Shown here: positions 24,951 through 33,398 of the stretch, in pieces
How the letters are laid out: each line of letters starts with the position of its first letter
How positions within the stretch are numbered: the stretch's first letter is position 1
Source of the DNA: Sphaerisporangium album
Lineage (GTDB): Bacteria; Actinomycetota; Actinomycetes; Streptosporangiales; Streptosporangiaceae
Direction of reading: 5' to 3'
Length of the DNA stretch: 64,000 nt
NCBI RefSeq assembly: GCF_003323745.1
Contig: NZ_QOIL01000022.1
Span: forward strand, 1 to 64,000
Translations under genes and position numbers: made by a program
Notes under the pieces: generated by a model
What the model saw: only the letters and a program-made list of their open reading frames with translations
Told to the model about the DNA's origin: nothing
Databases searched by the model: none

Positions 24951-27614
24951 GTGATCAGCAGATACGAGATCTATTGCCTGGCCGATCCACTGTTTTACGA
25001 CACCCTTGACAACCAGCGGACGAAGTACCCCGACTTTCCCATAGCGGACAGAGCTGTGCCCGCCGGCTGGCGTCACCGCGTGACCGACACGTGGCTCCAC
25101 TACGGGCCCGAGGAGGACGTCCTCCCCACCCAGGGATGGAAGATCCACGTCTCCGCCCGCCTGGCCGACGCCGAGCGGACGCTGGACGCCGTCTGGGACT
25201 ACTGCGTCGGCCGCCGGCTCAGCTTCAAGTTCCTGCGCGGCCCGCGCGTCGTGATGATGCTCAACTCCAAGTACGCCGACCGGGGCAGCAGCGGCAAGCT
25301 GGTCACCATCTACCCCGCCGACGAGGCCGAGCTGGAGCTCGTGGTCAAGGAGCTGGACGGCCTGCTGCGCGGCGTGCGCGGCCCGTACATCCTCAGCGAC
25401 CTGCGTATCGGCGAGGGCCCGCTGTTCGTCCGCTATGGCGGCTTCGCCGAGCGCTACACCCTGAACGCCAACCGCGACCGCGTCCTCGCGATCGAGGACC
25501 CGGACGGCGAGCTCGTGCCCGACCGGCGCGGCCCGTCGTTCACGCCCCCGTCCTGGGTGACGCTGCCGGCCTTCCTGGAGCCCCACCTGGCCGCCCGCAA
25601 CGCGGTCACGCTCGCCGGGCTGCCGTACACCGTCGAGGACGTGCTGCACTTCTCCAACGGCGGCGGCGTCTACAAGGGCAGGGACACCCGCACGGGCGAG
25701 ACGGTCGTCCTCAAGGAGGCCAGGCCGCACGCCGGGCTCGACTCGGCCGGACGCGACGCGGTGACCCGCCTCACGCACGAGGCCGGGATCCTGCGCCGGC
25801 TGGAGGGGCTGGACGCGGTTCCCGCGCTGCACGACTACTTCGTCCTCGGCGAGCACCACTTCCTCGTCCAGGAGTTCGTGGACGGCACCACGCTCAGCCA
25901 GGAGTCGATCCACCGCCATCCCCTGACCCGCGCGGCCATCACCCCCGAGGACGCCGCCGAGTACACCGAGTGGGCGCTCGCCATGCTCGACCGCGTCGAC
26001 CGTGCGGTCACCTCGCTGCACGGGCGCGGCGTCGTCTTCGGCGACCTGCATCCCTTCAACGTCCTGGTCGAGGGCGACCGCGTCGTGCTGATCGACTTCG
26101 AGGTCGCCAGCCTGGCGGAGGAGAACGCCCGGCCGACGCTCGCGCACCCCGGCTTCTGCCCTCCGCCCGACCGGCTCGGCGTGGCCGCCGACCGCTACTC
26201 GCTCGCCTGCATGGGCCTGAGCCTGTTCGCCCCGATGTCCACGGTGCTCATCCCGCTGCACCGGCCCAAGGTGGCCCACCTCGCCGAGATGGTGCGCGAG
26301 ACGTTCCCGGTGCCGTCCGGCCACATCGACGAGGCCGTCCGGACGATCCTCGGCCCGGACGGGCGGGACACCGGCGCGTCGGCGACCTCGAAAGAGGCGG
26401 CCGCCGTAGGAGGACGGCCGGGCTCGCGGGCGATGGAGGAACTCCCGCTGCCGGGCCGGGCGTCCTGGACCGACCTCAGGGACGCCGCCCGCCGCGCCAT
26501 CCTCGCCTCGGCCACCCCCGAGCGCGACGACCGGCTGTTCCCCGGCGACGCCGCGCAGTTCCAGCCGGGCGGCGGGCTCAACCTGGGCAGCGGCGCGGCG
26601 GGCGTCCTGTACGCCCTGGCCGCGACCGGCGCGGGGCGGTACCCCGAGCACGAGACGTGGCTGCGCGAGCGGGCGTTCACCCCCGAGCCCGGCACCGGCC
26701 TCGGCTTCTACGACGGCCTGCACGGCGTGGCCTACGCCTTCGACGCGATCGGCCGCCGCGAGGACGCCCTGGAGCTCGTCACCCTGTGCCTGCGGGAGAG
26801 GTGGGAGCAGCTCGGCCAGAGCCTGTACGCCGGGCTGGCGGGCATCGGGCTGAACCTGCTGCACCTCGCGCGGGTGACCGGCGAGCGCGAGCTGCTGGAC
26901 GCCGCCTTCAAGACCGTCGACCTGGTCGCCGCCCGGCTCGGCACCGTCGAGAGCGTGCCCGAGGTCAGCGGCGGCGGCAACCCCCACGCCGGGCTGATGC
27001 GCGGCTCCTCCGGCCCGGCGCTGCTGTTCCTCCAGGCGCACGAGGCCACAGGCGAGGACGCGCTGCTCGACCTCGCGAGCGTGGCCCTGCGGCAGGACCT
27101 GCGCCGGTGTACGCGCCGCGAGGACGGTCAGCTCCAGGTCCAGCAGGGCTGGCGCACCAACCCGTACGTGGACGAGGGCTCGGCCGGCATCGGGCTGGTC
27201 CTGCGCCGCTACCTCGACCGGCGCGAGGACGAGACGTTCCGCCAGGCCCTGGAGGACATCGGCCCCGTCGCCACCCTCGACTACTACGTCCAGCCTGGCC
27301 TGTTCGCCGGGCGGGCCGGCATGATCGCCGCGCTGGCGCTCGGCCTGCGTCCGGACCTGGACCGCTCCTCGCCCGAGGTGGCCTCCCAGGTGGCGCGGCT
27401 CGCCTGGCACGCGATGCCGTACGGCGGCGGGCTGGCCTTCCCGGGCAACCAGTTACTGCGGCTCTCGATGGACCTCGGCACCGGCACCGCCGGCGTGGTC
27501 CTCGCGCTGGGCACCGTGCTGCACGACCGGCCGGTGGCCCTGCCCTTCCTCTCCCCGCCCGGCACCCCCGCCGGGTCGGCGGACGGCTCCCATCACGGGA
27601 AGGAGGTGACGTGA
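24951..27614 (+). CDS. ramC: Class III lanthipeptide synthetase (LanKC, RamC-like)
   Basis: 887 aa, the usual length of class III synthetases; GTG start. Order: N-terminal lyase domain (about 1-210; YEIYCLADPLFYDT at the start), central Ser/Thr kinase-like domain with VVLKEARPH, the catalytic loop GDLHPFNVL (Asp365) and LIDFEVAS, then a C-terminal LanC-like domain (GSGAAGVLYAL, GLHGVAYA). The CHG zinc motif of class I, II and IV cyclases is absent, which marks class III. The enzyme phosphorylates Ser in the precursor, eliminates phosphate and forms (methyl)lanthionine or labionin rings. Its stop lies one base before the first precursor ATG. Confidence 0.95.
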   Translation: MISRYEIYCLADPLFYDTLDNQRTKYPDFPIADRAVPAGWRHRVTDTWLHYGPEEDVLPTQGWKIHVSARLADAERTLDAVWDYCVGRRLSFKFLRGPRVVMMLNSKYADRGSSGKLVTIYPADEAELELVVKELDGLLRGVRGPYILSDLRIGEGPLFVRYGGFAERYTLNANRDRVLAIEDPDGELVPDRRGPSFTPPSWVTLPAFLEPHLAARNAVTLAGLPYTVEDVLHFSNGGGVYKGRDTRTGETVVLKEARPHAGLDSAGRDAVTRLTHEAGILRRLEGLDAVPALHDYFVLGEHHFLVQEFVDGTTLSQESIHRHPLTRAAITPEDAAEYTEWALAMLDRVDRAVTSLHGRGVVFGDLHPFNVLVEGDRVVLIDFEVASLAEENARPTLAHPGFCPPPDRLGVAADRYSLACMGLSLFAPMSTVLIPLHRPKVAHLAEMVRETFPVPSGHIDEAVRTILGPDGRDTGASATSKEAAAVGGRPGSRAMEELPLPGRASWTDLRDAARRAILASATPERDDRLFPGDAAQFQPGGGLNLGSGAAGVLYALAATGAGRYPEHETWLRERAFTPEPGTGLGFYDGLHGVAYAFDAIGRREDALELVTLCLRERWEQLGQSLYAGLAGIGLNLLHLARVTGERELLDAAFKTVDLVAARLGTVESVPEVSGGGNPHAGLMRGSSGPALLFLQAHEATGEDALLDLASVALRQDLRRCTRREDGQLQVQQGWRTNPYVDEGSAGIGLVLRRYLDRREDETFRQALEDIGPVATLDYYVQPGLFAGRAGMIAALALGLRPDLDRSSPEVASQVARLAWHAMPYGGGLAFPGNQLLRLSMDLGTGTAGVVLALGTVLHDRPVALPFLSPPGTPAGSADGSHHGKEVT

Positions 27615-27615
27615 C

Positions 27616-27741
27616 ATGGCGCTTCTGGACCTTCAGGACATGGAGCTCCCCACCGGCGGCGGCGGTGGCGGCAGCAACCTGAGCCTCTTGGGGTGTACCC
27701 CCCACGAGAACAGCAGCCTCAGCATCCTCTGCGGCAACTGA
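27616..27741 (+). CDS. ramS: Class III lanthipeptide precursor, copy 1 (SapB/AmfS-like)
   Basis: 41 aa. The start is one base after the ramC stop, preceded by a full-length Shine-Dalgarno AAGGAGGTGA. The leader MALLDLQDMELPT carries the class III LLDLQ recognition motif. A run of six glycines follows, then a core with two ring patterns: S-x2-S-x3-C (SNLSLLGC) and S-x2-S-x2-C (SSLSILC). This matches the arrangement of RamS/SapB (SRASLLLC, SSLSITTC) and AmfS. SapB-type peptides are surfactants that help aerial hyphae rise. The hexaglycine linker is unlike RamS and may be the leader cleavage region. It is missing from ordinary ORF calls because of its size. Confidence 0.95.
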   Translation: MALLDLQDMELPTGGGGGGSNLSLLGCTPHENSSLSILCGN

Positions 27742-27807
27742 CGTTCTCTTCGCAAGACCCAGCGGTTCCCCTGAATCCCGAAAGTTCGAAGAAAGGGCGT
27801 GATCCCC

Positions 27808-27933
27808 ATGGCGCTTCTCGACCTGCAGGACATGGAACTCCCCACCGGCGGCGGCGGTGGCGGCAGCAACCTCAGCCTCCTGGGGTGCACCCCCCACGAG
27901 AACAGCAGCCTCAGCATCCTCTGCGGCAACTGA
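27808..27933 (+). CDS. ramS: Class III lanthipeptide precursor, copy 2
   Basis: Encodes exactly the same 41 residues as copy 1. Six bases differ, all silent, so selection has kept the peptide constant while the DNA drifted. Its ribosome site (GAAAGGG, further from the ATG) is weaker than that of copy 1. A 66-base spacer separates the two. Two identical structural genes raise precursor dose relative to the synthetase. It is followed by a long hairpin before the transporter genes. Confidence 0.95.
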   Translation: MALLDLQDMELPTGGGGGGSNLSLLGCTPHENSSLSILCGN

Positions 27934-27944
27934 CACGAGGGCTG

Positions 27945-27980
27945 AAGCCTGGGGCGGCCCTGCACGGCCGCTCCAGGCTT
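27945..27980 (+). terminator. 15-bp stem-loop between ramS copy 2 and the ABC genes
   Basis: AAGCCTGGGGCGGCC, loop CTGCAC, then a complement with one G-U pair. Located 11 bases after the second precursor stop and 38 before the transporter start. It probably acts as a partial terminator or 3' stabiliser, leaving precursor mRNA more abundant than transporter mRNA, as expected in ram/amf operons. Confidence 0.7.
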
Positions 27981-28017
27981 GTCCGTTCCCGGAACCCTCC
28001 GAGGGGAAACCTTTGCG

Positions 28018-29931
28018 ATGGCGGAACCCACGGCTCCGCCCCAGGCCGCGGCGGAACGCCGGGCCGACGGGCTCCTGCTGGAGACGGTCCGCCGCAGCGG
28101 CGGATGGCCCTACGTCTACGCCGTGGCCGCGCTCGCAGGCGCCGTGGTCGAGCTTCTGCTCCCCGGCGCGCTGGGCCGCGCGGTGGACGTCCTGGTCTCG
28201 CCCGGCGGTGACGTCACCGGCGTGCTCGTCCTGTGCGCCTCGCTCGTGACCACGGTCGTCGTCTGCGACGCGGTGGGGGTGCTGGCCTCCGGGTCGGGCG
28301 GCGCGCAGGCGGCGCGCCTGCTGCGCGAGCGCCTGGTCCGGCGCGTTCTGGCCGCCGGCCCCGCGATGTCCCGCCGCTTTCCGCCCGGCGACCTGGTCAC
28401 CCGCGCCGGGGCGAACGCCGAGGAGGTCGGCGCCGCGCCCGAGGCCGTGATCACCGCCGTGTCCCTGCTCGTGCCGGCGGCCGGGTCGCTCGTCGCGCTC
28501 GCGCTCATCGACCCCTGGCTCGCCGTGGCGTTCACCGGGGGCCTGGCCGTGATCCTTCTGGTGCTGCGGGCCTTCCTGCGCGAGACCACCACCGTCTCGG
28601 CGGGCTACCAGGAGGCGCAGAGCGACATCGCCTCCCGGCTGGTCGACGCGCTGGCGGGCGCGCGGACGATCGCCGCCGCCGGGACCGAGGACCAGGAGAT
28701 CCGCCGTGTCCTCGGCCCGCTGTCCCGCCTGCGCACGCACGGCATGGCCCTGTGGCGCGTCAACGCCCGCGCGGGCGTGCAGGCGGCGATCGTCGTCCCG
28801 CTGCTGGAGACCGCGGTGATCGGGGTCGGGGGGCTGCTGCTCGCCGCCGGACAGCTCACCGCCGGGGAACTGTTCGCGGCGGCCCGGTACGCCGTGCTCG
28901 GCGCCGGCATCGGCTCGGCGCTCGGCTATCTCAACAGGCTGGCCCGCGCCCGCTCGGCGGCCCGCCGGGTGCGGCAGGTGCTCGACCACCCGGCCGTCGT
29001 CCACGGCTCCGGCGACCTGCCCGAGACGCCCGGCGAGGGCGGGCGGCTGGAGCTGCGGGACGTCACCGTCCACGTGGACGGGCGGCCCGTGCTGCGCGAC
29101 ATCGACCTGGTGGTGCCGGGAGGCGCCGCGCTGGCCGTGGTCGGTAGGTCGGGCAGCGGCAAGTCGGCGCTGGCTGCCGTCGCCGGGCGGATGCTCGACC
29201 CAGACCACGGCGAGGTCCTGCTCGACGGGGTGCCGCTCCCCCGGCTCGCCCGGCCGGCCCTGCGCCGGGCCGTCGGGTACGCCTTCGAGCGGCCCGTGCT
29301 CTTCGGCGGCACCCTGCGCGAGGCCATCGCCGCCGGCCGCCCCGAGGCGCCCCCGGACGACGCCCGCGCCGCGGCGGCCGTGGAGGACGCCGCCCGTGCC
29401 GCGGCGGCCGACGCGTTCGTCCGCAGGCTTCCCCGCGCGTACGACACGCCCGTCGACGAGGCGCCCATGTCCGGCGGGGAGCGGCAGCGGGTGGGGCTGG
29501 CCCGGGCGTTCGCGCACGGCGGGCGGCTGCTGATCCTGGACGACGCGACGTCCAGCCTCGACACGGTCACCGAGTACCAGGTCGCGCGGGCGCTCACCGA
29601 GGAGTTGCGCGACCGCACCCGCGTGATCGTCGCCCACCGCGCGGGGACGGCGGCCCGCGCGGACCTGGTCGTGTGGCTGGAGGACGGGCGCGTCCGCGCG
29701 CAGGGCACCCACGAGGCGCTGTGGAGCGACCCGGGTTACCGGGCCGTGTTCCAGGTCGGCGACCCGCCCGGCCGTTCCCCCGGGCGGACGGTTCCGGACG
29801 GCCCCCCGTCGGCGGACGATGCCGGTAGCGCGTCGGCGGACGATGCCGTGCCGGTGGACCGTGGCGCGTCGCCGGAGGATGCCGTGCCGGCGGGCGCGCT
29901 CGGGAACGTCGTGACGGTGGTGGAGCGGTGA
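28018..29931 (+). CDS. ramA: ABC half-transporter of the ram cluster (RamA-like)
   Basis: 637 aa. I place the start at ATG 28018 (GAGGGG upstream, somewhat distant); an upstream GTG at 27979 would run into the hairpin. The N-terminal half carries six membrane helices (ABC exporter type), the C-terminal half the ATPase: Walker A GRSGSGKSAL, signature SGGERQRVGLARA, Walker B LLILDDATSSLD, H-loop VIVAHR. The last 50 residues are a low-complexity tail with repeated SADDA/PEDAVPAG units. It probably pairs with the next gene to export the lanthipeptide. It overlaps that gene by one base (TGATG). Confidence 0.9.
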   Translation: MAEPTAPPQAAAERRADGLLLETVRRSGGWPYVYAVAALAGAVVELLLPGALGRAVDVLVSPGGDVTGVLVLCASLVTTVVVCDAVGVLASGSGGAQAARLLRERLVRRVLAAGPAMSRRFPPGDLVTRAGANAEEVGAAPEAVITAVSLLVPAAGSLVALALIDPWLAVAFTGGLAVILLVLRAFLRETTTVSAGYQEAQSDIASRLVDALAGARTIAAAGTEDQEIRRVLGPLSRLRTHGMALWRVNARAGVQAAIVVPLLETAVIGVGGLLLAAGQLTAGELFAAARYAVLGAGIGSALGYLNRLARARSAARRVRQVLDHPAVVHGSGDLPETPGEGGRLELRDVTVHVDGRPVLRDIDLVVPGGAALAVVGRSGSGKSALAAVAGRMLDPDHGEVLLDGVPLPRLARPALRRAVGYAFERPVLFGGTLREAIAAGRPEAPPDDARAAAAVEDAARAAAADAFVRRLPRAYDTPVDEAPMSGGERQRVGLARAFAHGGRLLILDDATSSLDTVTEYQVARALTEELRDRTRVIVAHRAGTAARADLVVWLEDGRVRAQGTHEALWSDPGYRAVFQVGDPPGRSPGRTVPDGPPSADDAGSASADDAVPVDRGASPEDAVPAGALGNVVTVVER

Positions 29932-31751
29932 TGAAGATCCGCGAGCTGCTGTGGGGGGCGGCGCGGCGGCGGCCCCGGAATCTGGTGCGGTTGTTCGGCT
30001 GGTCGTTCGCCGAGGCCGCGCCCTCGTTCGTCTCCGGCCAGGCCATCGCGCACGCGCTCGACGACGGATTCGCCGCCGGGCGGCCGGTCGTCGGCCTCGG
30101 CTGGCTGATGCTGATGGCGGCCGCCTGGCTGACCGCCGCCATCGGGGCCCGGCAGGTGCTCCTCGCCATCGCCCGCATCGTCGAGCCGTTCCGCGACGCG
30201 CTGCTGCGCCATGTCGTCGCCGGGACGCTGCACCGGTCGGCGACCTCGGGCCTGCGGCCGGACAGCGCGGCCGTCGCCCGGCTCAGCCGCCAGGTCGAGC
30301 TCGCCCGCGACTCCTTCGCCGCCGTGATCGCGGTCAGCAGGTCGTTCCTGTTCTCGGTCGCCGGCGTGGTGCTCGGCGTGCTCACGCTGACCGGCTCGGT
30401 GCTGCCGCTGGTGCTGCTGCCGCTGGTCGCGGGGCTGGCGCTGTTCTCGGCGTCGCTGCCCGCCATGGCCCGGCTGCAGCGGCGGCTGATCCTCGCCGAG
30501 GAGGGCACCGCGTCCTCGGTGGCGTCCATGGTGGACGCGCTGCGCGACGTCACGGCCTGCGGCGCGCAGGACCGTGTGGAGGCCGTCGTCGGGCGGGACG
30601 TCGCACGTCAGGCGGGGATCGCCACGGCGCTCGCCCGGCTCACCGCCGTGCGCACGCTCTCGCTGGCCGTCGGCGGCTGGCTGCCCATCCTCCTGGTCCT
30701 GGCCGCCACCCCGGCCCTGGTGCGGGACGGCGCGACCGCCGGGGTCGTCCTCGGCACGCTGACGTACGTGGCGCAGTCGCTGACGCCCGCGCTCGGCAGC
30801 CTCGTCCAGGGGGTCGGGGTTAACGGCGTGCGGCTGGTCGTGGCGCTGGAACGCATCCTGAAGACCGGCGCCCGCCCGGCGGAGACGTCCTCCCCGGAGG
30901 CGACGCCCACCGAGACACCCACCGCGACGCCCACCGCGACGACGGCGGCGGCGAGAAGGATCGGCGCTCCGCGCGGGGCGTCGCTGTGGCTGCGTGGGGT
31001 GACGTTCGCGTACGGGCCGGGCGCCGAGCCGGTGGTGTCGGAGCTGACCCTGTCCGTGCCCGAGGGCGACCACCTCGCCGTCGTCGGGCCGAGCGGTATC
31101 GGCAAGTCCACCGTCGCGGCCCTGGCGGCCGGGATCCTGCGGCCCGGCGACGGGCAGGTGCTCATCGGGGGCGTCCCCGTGCAGGCCCTCGGCCGGGCGG
31201 CCCTGAGCCGGGCGCGCGTCCTCATCCCGCAGGAGGCGTACGTCTTCCGGGGGACGCTGCGCGAGAACCTGACCTATCTGGCGACGGGCCGGTCGTCGTC
31301 CGGCGGGAGCCCCGAGATCGGCTCGCTCCCGGACCCCGCCCTCGACAGGGCCCTCGACAGGGCCGTGGACGCGGTCGGCATGGCGCACCTGGCCGAGCGG
31401 ATCGGCGGGTACGAGGCCCCCGTCGACCCGTCCGAGCTCTCCTCTGGGGAACGGCAGCTCATCGCCCTCACCCGCGCGTACCTGTCCCCCGCGCGGCTGG
31501 TCCTGCTGGACGAGGCCACCTGCCATCTGGACCCGGCCGCCGAGGCCCGCGCGGAGGAGGCGTTCGCCGCCCGCGGGGGGACGCTGATCGTCATCGCGCA
31601 CCGCCTCACCTCGGCGCTGCGGGCGCGGCGGGTGCTGGTGATGGACGGCGTCCGCGCGCGGGTGGGCACGCACGAGGAGATGATCGCCGGGTCGCCGCTG
31701 TACCGGGACCTGATGGGCCGCTGGGAGGATCCGGTCGCCGCCGGAGCCTGA
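29931..31751 (+). CDS. ramB: ABC half-transporter of the ram cluster (RamB-like)
   Basis: 606 aa; ATG overlaps the ramA stop (a GTG three bases earlier is also possible), with GGAG just upstream. Exporter-type membrane domain, then an Ala/Thr/Pro-rich spacer (repeated TPTATPT) and the ATPase: GPSGIGKSTVAAL, signature SSGERQLIALTRA, Walker B LVLLDEATCHLD, H-loop VIAHR. Together with the preceding gene it forms a likely heterodimeric exporter of the class III lanthipeptide. It is the last gene of the cluster; ramR is not next to it. Confidence 0.9.
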   Translation: MKIRELLWGAARRRPRNLVRLFGWSFAEAAPSFVSGQAIAHALDDGFAAGRPVVGLGWLMLMAAAWLTAAIGARQVLLAIARIVEPFRDALLRHVVAGTLHRSATSGLRPDSAAVARLSRQVELARDSFAAVIAVSRSFLFSVAGVVLGVLTLTGSVLPLVLLPLVAGLALFSASLPAMARLQRRLILAEEGTASSVASMVDALRDVTACGAQDRVEAVVGRDVARQAGIATALARLTAVRTLSLAVGGWLPILLVLAATPALVRDGATAGVVLGTLTYVAQSLTPALGSLVQGVGVNGVRLVVALERILKTGARPAETSSPEATPTETPTATPTATTAAARRIGAPRGASLWLRGVTFAYGPGAEPVVSELTLSVPEGDHLAVVGPSGIGKSTVAALAAGILRPGDGQVLIGGVPVQALGRAALSRARVLIPQEAYVFRGTLRENLTYLATGRSSSGGSPEIGSLPDPALDRALDRAVDAVGMAHLAERIGGYEAPVDPSELSSGERQLIALTRAYLSPARLVLLDEATCHLDPAAEARAEEAFAARGGTLIVIAHRLTSALRARRVLVMDGVRARVGTHEEMIAGSPLYRDLMGRWEDPVAAGA

Positions 31752-31896
31752 GGGCCGCCCACCCATCCACAGAAAACGGACATTGGGCCATAAAATGCCC
31801 ATAATTTGCCCTCCCTCAGGGTACATCTCCGATCACGCCGGTTGTGCCTTCCTATTCGGCGACGCAGGGACACCTGCTGGAACGGAGGACGACGAG
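31752..31896. promoter_or_regulatory. Intergenic region between ramB and the Asp23 operon
   Basis: AT-rich for this genome (AAAATGCCCATAATTTG). A small TGGGC/GCCCA inverted repeat at 31784-31801 may end the ram transcript. The same stretch probably holds the promoter of the next operon. The next gene starts at GTG 31897 with GGAGG upstream. Confidence 0.4.
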
Positions 31897-32376
31897 GTGA
31901 GCGCACAGAGGAGCGAGACGCCCCGGCAGACGTCCGACGCCGACGCCGTGCGCACGGGGTCGGGGCGGGGATCCGCGGAGCTCGTGAGCGAGCGGGGCAG
32001 GACCAGGATCGCCGACACGGTGGTCGCCAAGATCGCGGGGATGGCCGCCCGCGAGGTCCCCGGGGTGTACGCCCTGGGCGCCGGGATGAGCCGGGCGCTG
32101 GGCGTGGTCCGCGAACGCCTGATCGGCGGCGGCCCCGCCGTGCCCACCGGGGGTGTGTCCGTCGAGGTGGGAGAGCGCCAGGCCGCGATCGACCTGGAGG
32201 TGATCGTCGAGTACGGGGTGTCGATCCCCGACCTCGCCGCGGGCATCCGCCGCAACGTCATCGAGGCCGTCGAGAACATGTGCGGCCTGGAGGTCACCGA
32301 GGTCAACATCGCCGTCGACGACCTGCACCTGCCCGGTGAGGAGTCGTCCGAGCAACAGGAGGCGCGGGTCCGATGA
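31897..32376 (+). CDS. Asp23/Gls24 family envelope stress protein
   Basis: 159 aa. The GTG start is chosen for GGAGG upstream; an earlier in-frame start lies in the intergenic hairpin. The core matches the Asp23/Gls24 family: TRIADTVVAKIAGMAAREVPGV, SVEVGERQAAIDLEVIVEYG, then VIEAVENMCGLEVTEVNIAV. Asp23-type proteins are small cytoplasmic proteins that sit at the membrane through AmaP and respond to cell-envelope stress. First gene of a six-gene operon with overlapping ends that includes amaP. Confidence 0.9.
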   Translation: MSAQRSETPRQTSDADAVRTGSGRGSAELVSERGRTRIADTVVAKIAGMAAREVPGVYALGAGMSRALGVVRERLIGGGPAVPTGGVSVEVGERQAAIDLEVIVEYGVSIPDLAAGIRRNVIEAVENMCGLEVTEVNIAVDDLHLPGEESSEQQEARVR

Positions 32377-32810
32377 CCTCTGCCACCGAGACCGGACGGA
32401 CCGGCGGCCCCGAGCGGCTGGCCGACCGGATCGCCGAGGCCGTCACCTCGTGCCCCGACGTCGAATCGCTGGCCGGGGGCGGCGTGGCCTCCTACCTGCC
32501 CGGGCACCGGGTGTCGGGGGTGGCCGTCCGGGACACCGAGGTCGAGGTCGCGGTCGTCGTGCGGTACGGCAAACCGATGCCCGAGATCGCCGACGAGGTG
32601 CGCGCCGCCGTCGAGCCGCTGGTGCCCGGGCTGCCGATCGACGTGCGCATCGACGACATCGCCCCCGGCGCCGAGAGCGCCGAGACCTCCGGCACCGCCG
32701 GCACGGCCGGGAACGCCGAGACCGCACGGGCCGCCGCGCCGGGCGAGGCTCCCGGCTCCCCCGCGACCACGCCGCCGAGTTCGACAGGGGAAGGTGAGCG
32801 AGATGGATGA
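32373..32810 (+). CDS. Short Asp23-like protein with disordered tail
   Basis: 145 aa; ATG overlaps the previous stop by four bases. The N-terminal 100 residues resemble a reduced Asp23 domain (RLADRIAEAVTSCPDV, VAVRDTEVEVAVVVRYGKPM, IADEVRAAVEPL). The rest is Ala/Gly/Thr/Pro low complexity. The similarity is at pattern level only. It probably interacts with the other Asp23 proteins encoded beside it. Confidence 0.7.
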   Translation: MTSATETGRTGGPERLADRIAEAVTSCPDVESLAGGGVASYLPGHRVSGVAVRDTEVEVAVVVRYGKPMPEIADEVRAAVEPLVPGLPIDVRIDDIAPGAESAETSGTAGTAGNAETARAAAPGEAPGSPATTPPSSTGEGERDG

Positions 32811-32991
32811 AAACCGCTGGTGGCCGGCGATCGGCCTGCTGTTCGGCACCGCACTCGGGTTCGCCGTCATCGTGGGCGGCCTGACGGCGTTCCTCATCGT
32901 GCTCGTCCTCGGCGTGGTGGGCTTCGTGATCGGCCGCGCCATGACCGGTGAACTGGACATGAGCGGCCTGCGCGGCCGGAGACGTCCGTGA
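32803..32991 (+). CDS. DUF2273-like small membrane protein
   Basis: 62 aa from ATG 32803 (GTG at 32794 possible, but its spacing from GGGGAAGG is too short). One or two hydrophobic helices (IGLLFGTALGFAVIVGGLT, LIVLVLGVVGFVIGR) match the small DUF2273 proteins found in Asp23/AmaP operons. Overlaps its neighbours on both sides. Confidence 0.8.
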   Translation: MDENRWWPAIGLLFGTALGFAVIVGGLTAFLIVLVLGVVGFVIGRAMTGELDMSGLRGRRRP

Positions 32992-33398
32992 CCACCGGCG
33001 CGGCCGCGCCGTTCGGGGCCCGCCCGCACGTCGGCGGGCCGCCGGAGGCGCGCGGGCGCACCGACATCGCCGATCGCGTACTGGAGCGCGTCGCCGCCCA
33101 CGCGGTCGCCGAGGTGGAGCACGTCGGCGGGGTCGCCCCGCGCGTGCTCGGCCTGCCGCTCGGCCGCGACGCGCACGACACCGCCCCCCGGGTGACCGCG
33201 CACGCCGAGGGGCATGTCGCCATCGTGCGGGTGGCCGTGTCGGCGACCTACGGCGAGCCGGTACGGCAGCTCGCGCGCCGCGTGCGCGACAACGTCATGG
33301 CCCGCGTCCACCAGCTGACCGGCCTGGAGGCCCGGCAGGTGGACATCGAGGTCACGCGCTTCATCCAGCCGCCCCCGCACGAAAGGCACCTGCGGTGA
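32988..33398 (+). CDS. Second full Asp23/Gls24-like protein
   Basis: 136 aa from GTG overlapping the previous stop. Pattern: RGRTDIADRVLERVAAHAVAE, then HVAIVRVAVSATYGEPV and RDNVMARVHQLTGLEARQ, closely paralleling the first Asp23 protein. The Pro-rich N-terminus is variable. Part of the same coupled operon. Confidence 0.8.
   Translation: MTTGAAAPFGARPHVGGPPEARGRTDIADRVLERVAAHAVAEVEHVGGVAPRVLGLPLGRDAHDTAPRVTAHAEGHVAIVRVAVSATYGEPVRQLARRVRDNVMARVHQLTGLEARQVDIEVTRFIQPPPHERHLR

Noticed and set aside
24900-27410. 836-codon open frame antisense to ramC
   Set aside because: High-GC antisense shadow; the plus strand has clear LanKC motifs throughout.
24951-27614. Class IV (LanL) synthetase
   Set aside because: The C-terminal cyclase-like domain lacks the zinc-binding Cys/CHG motif, so class III fits.
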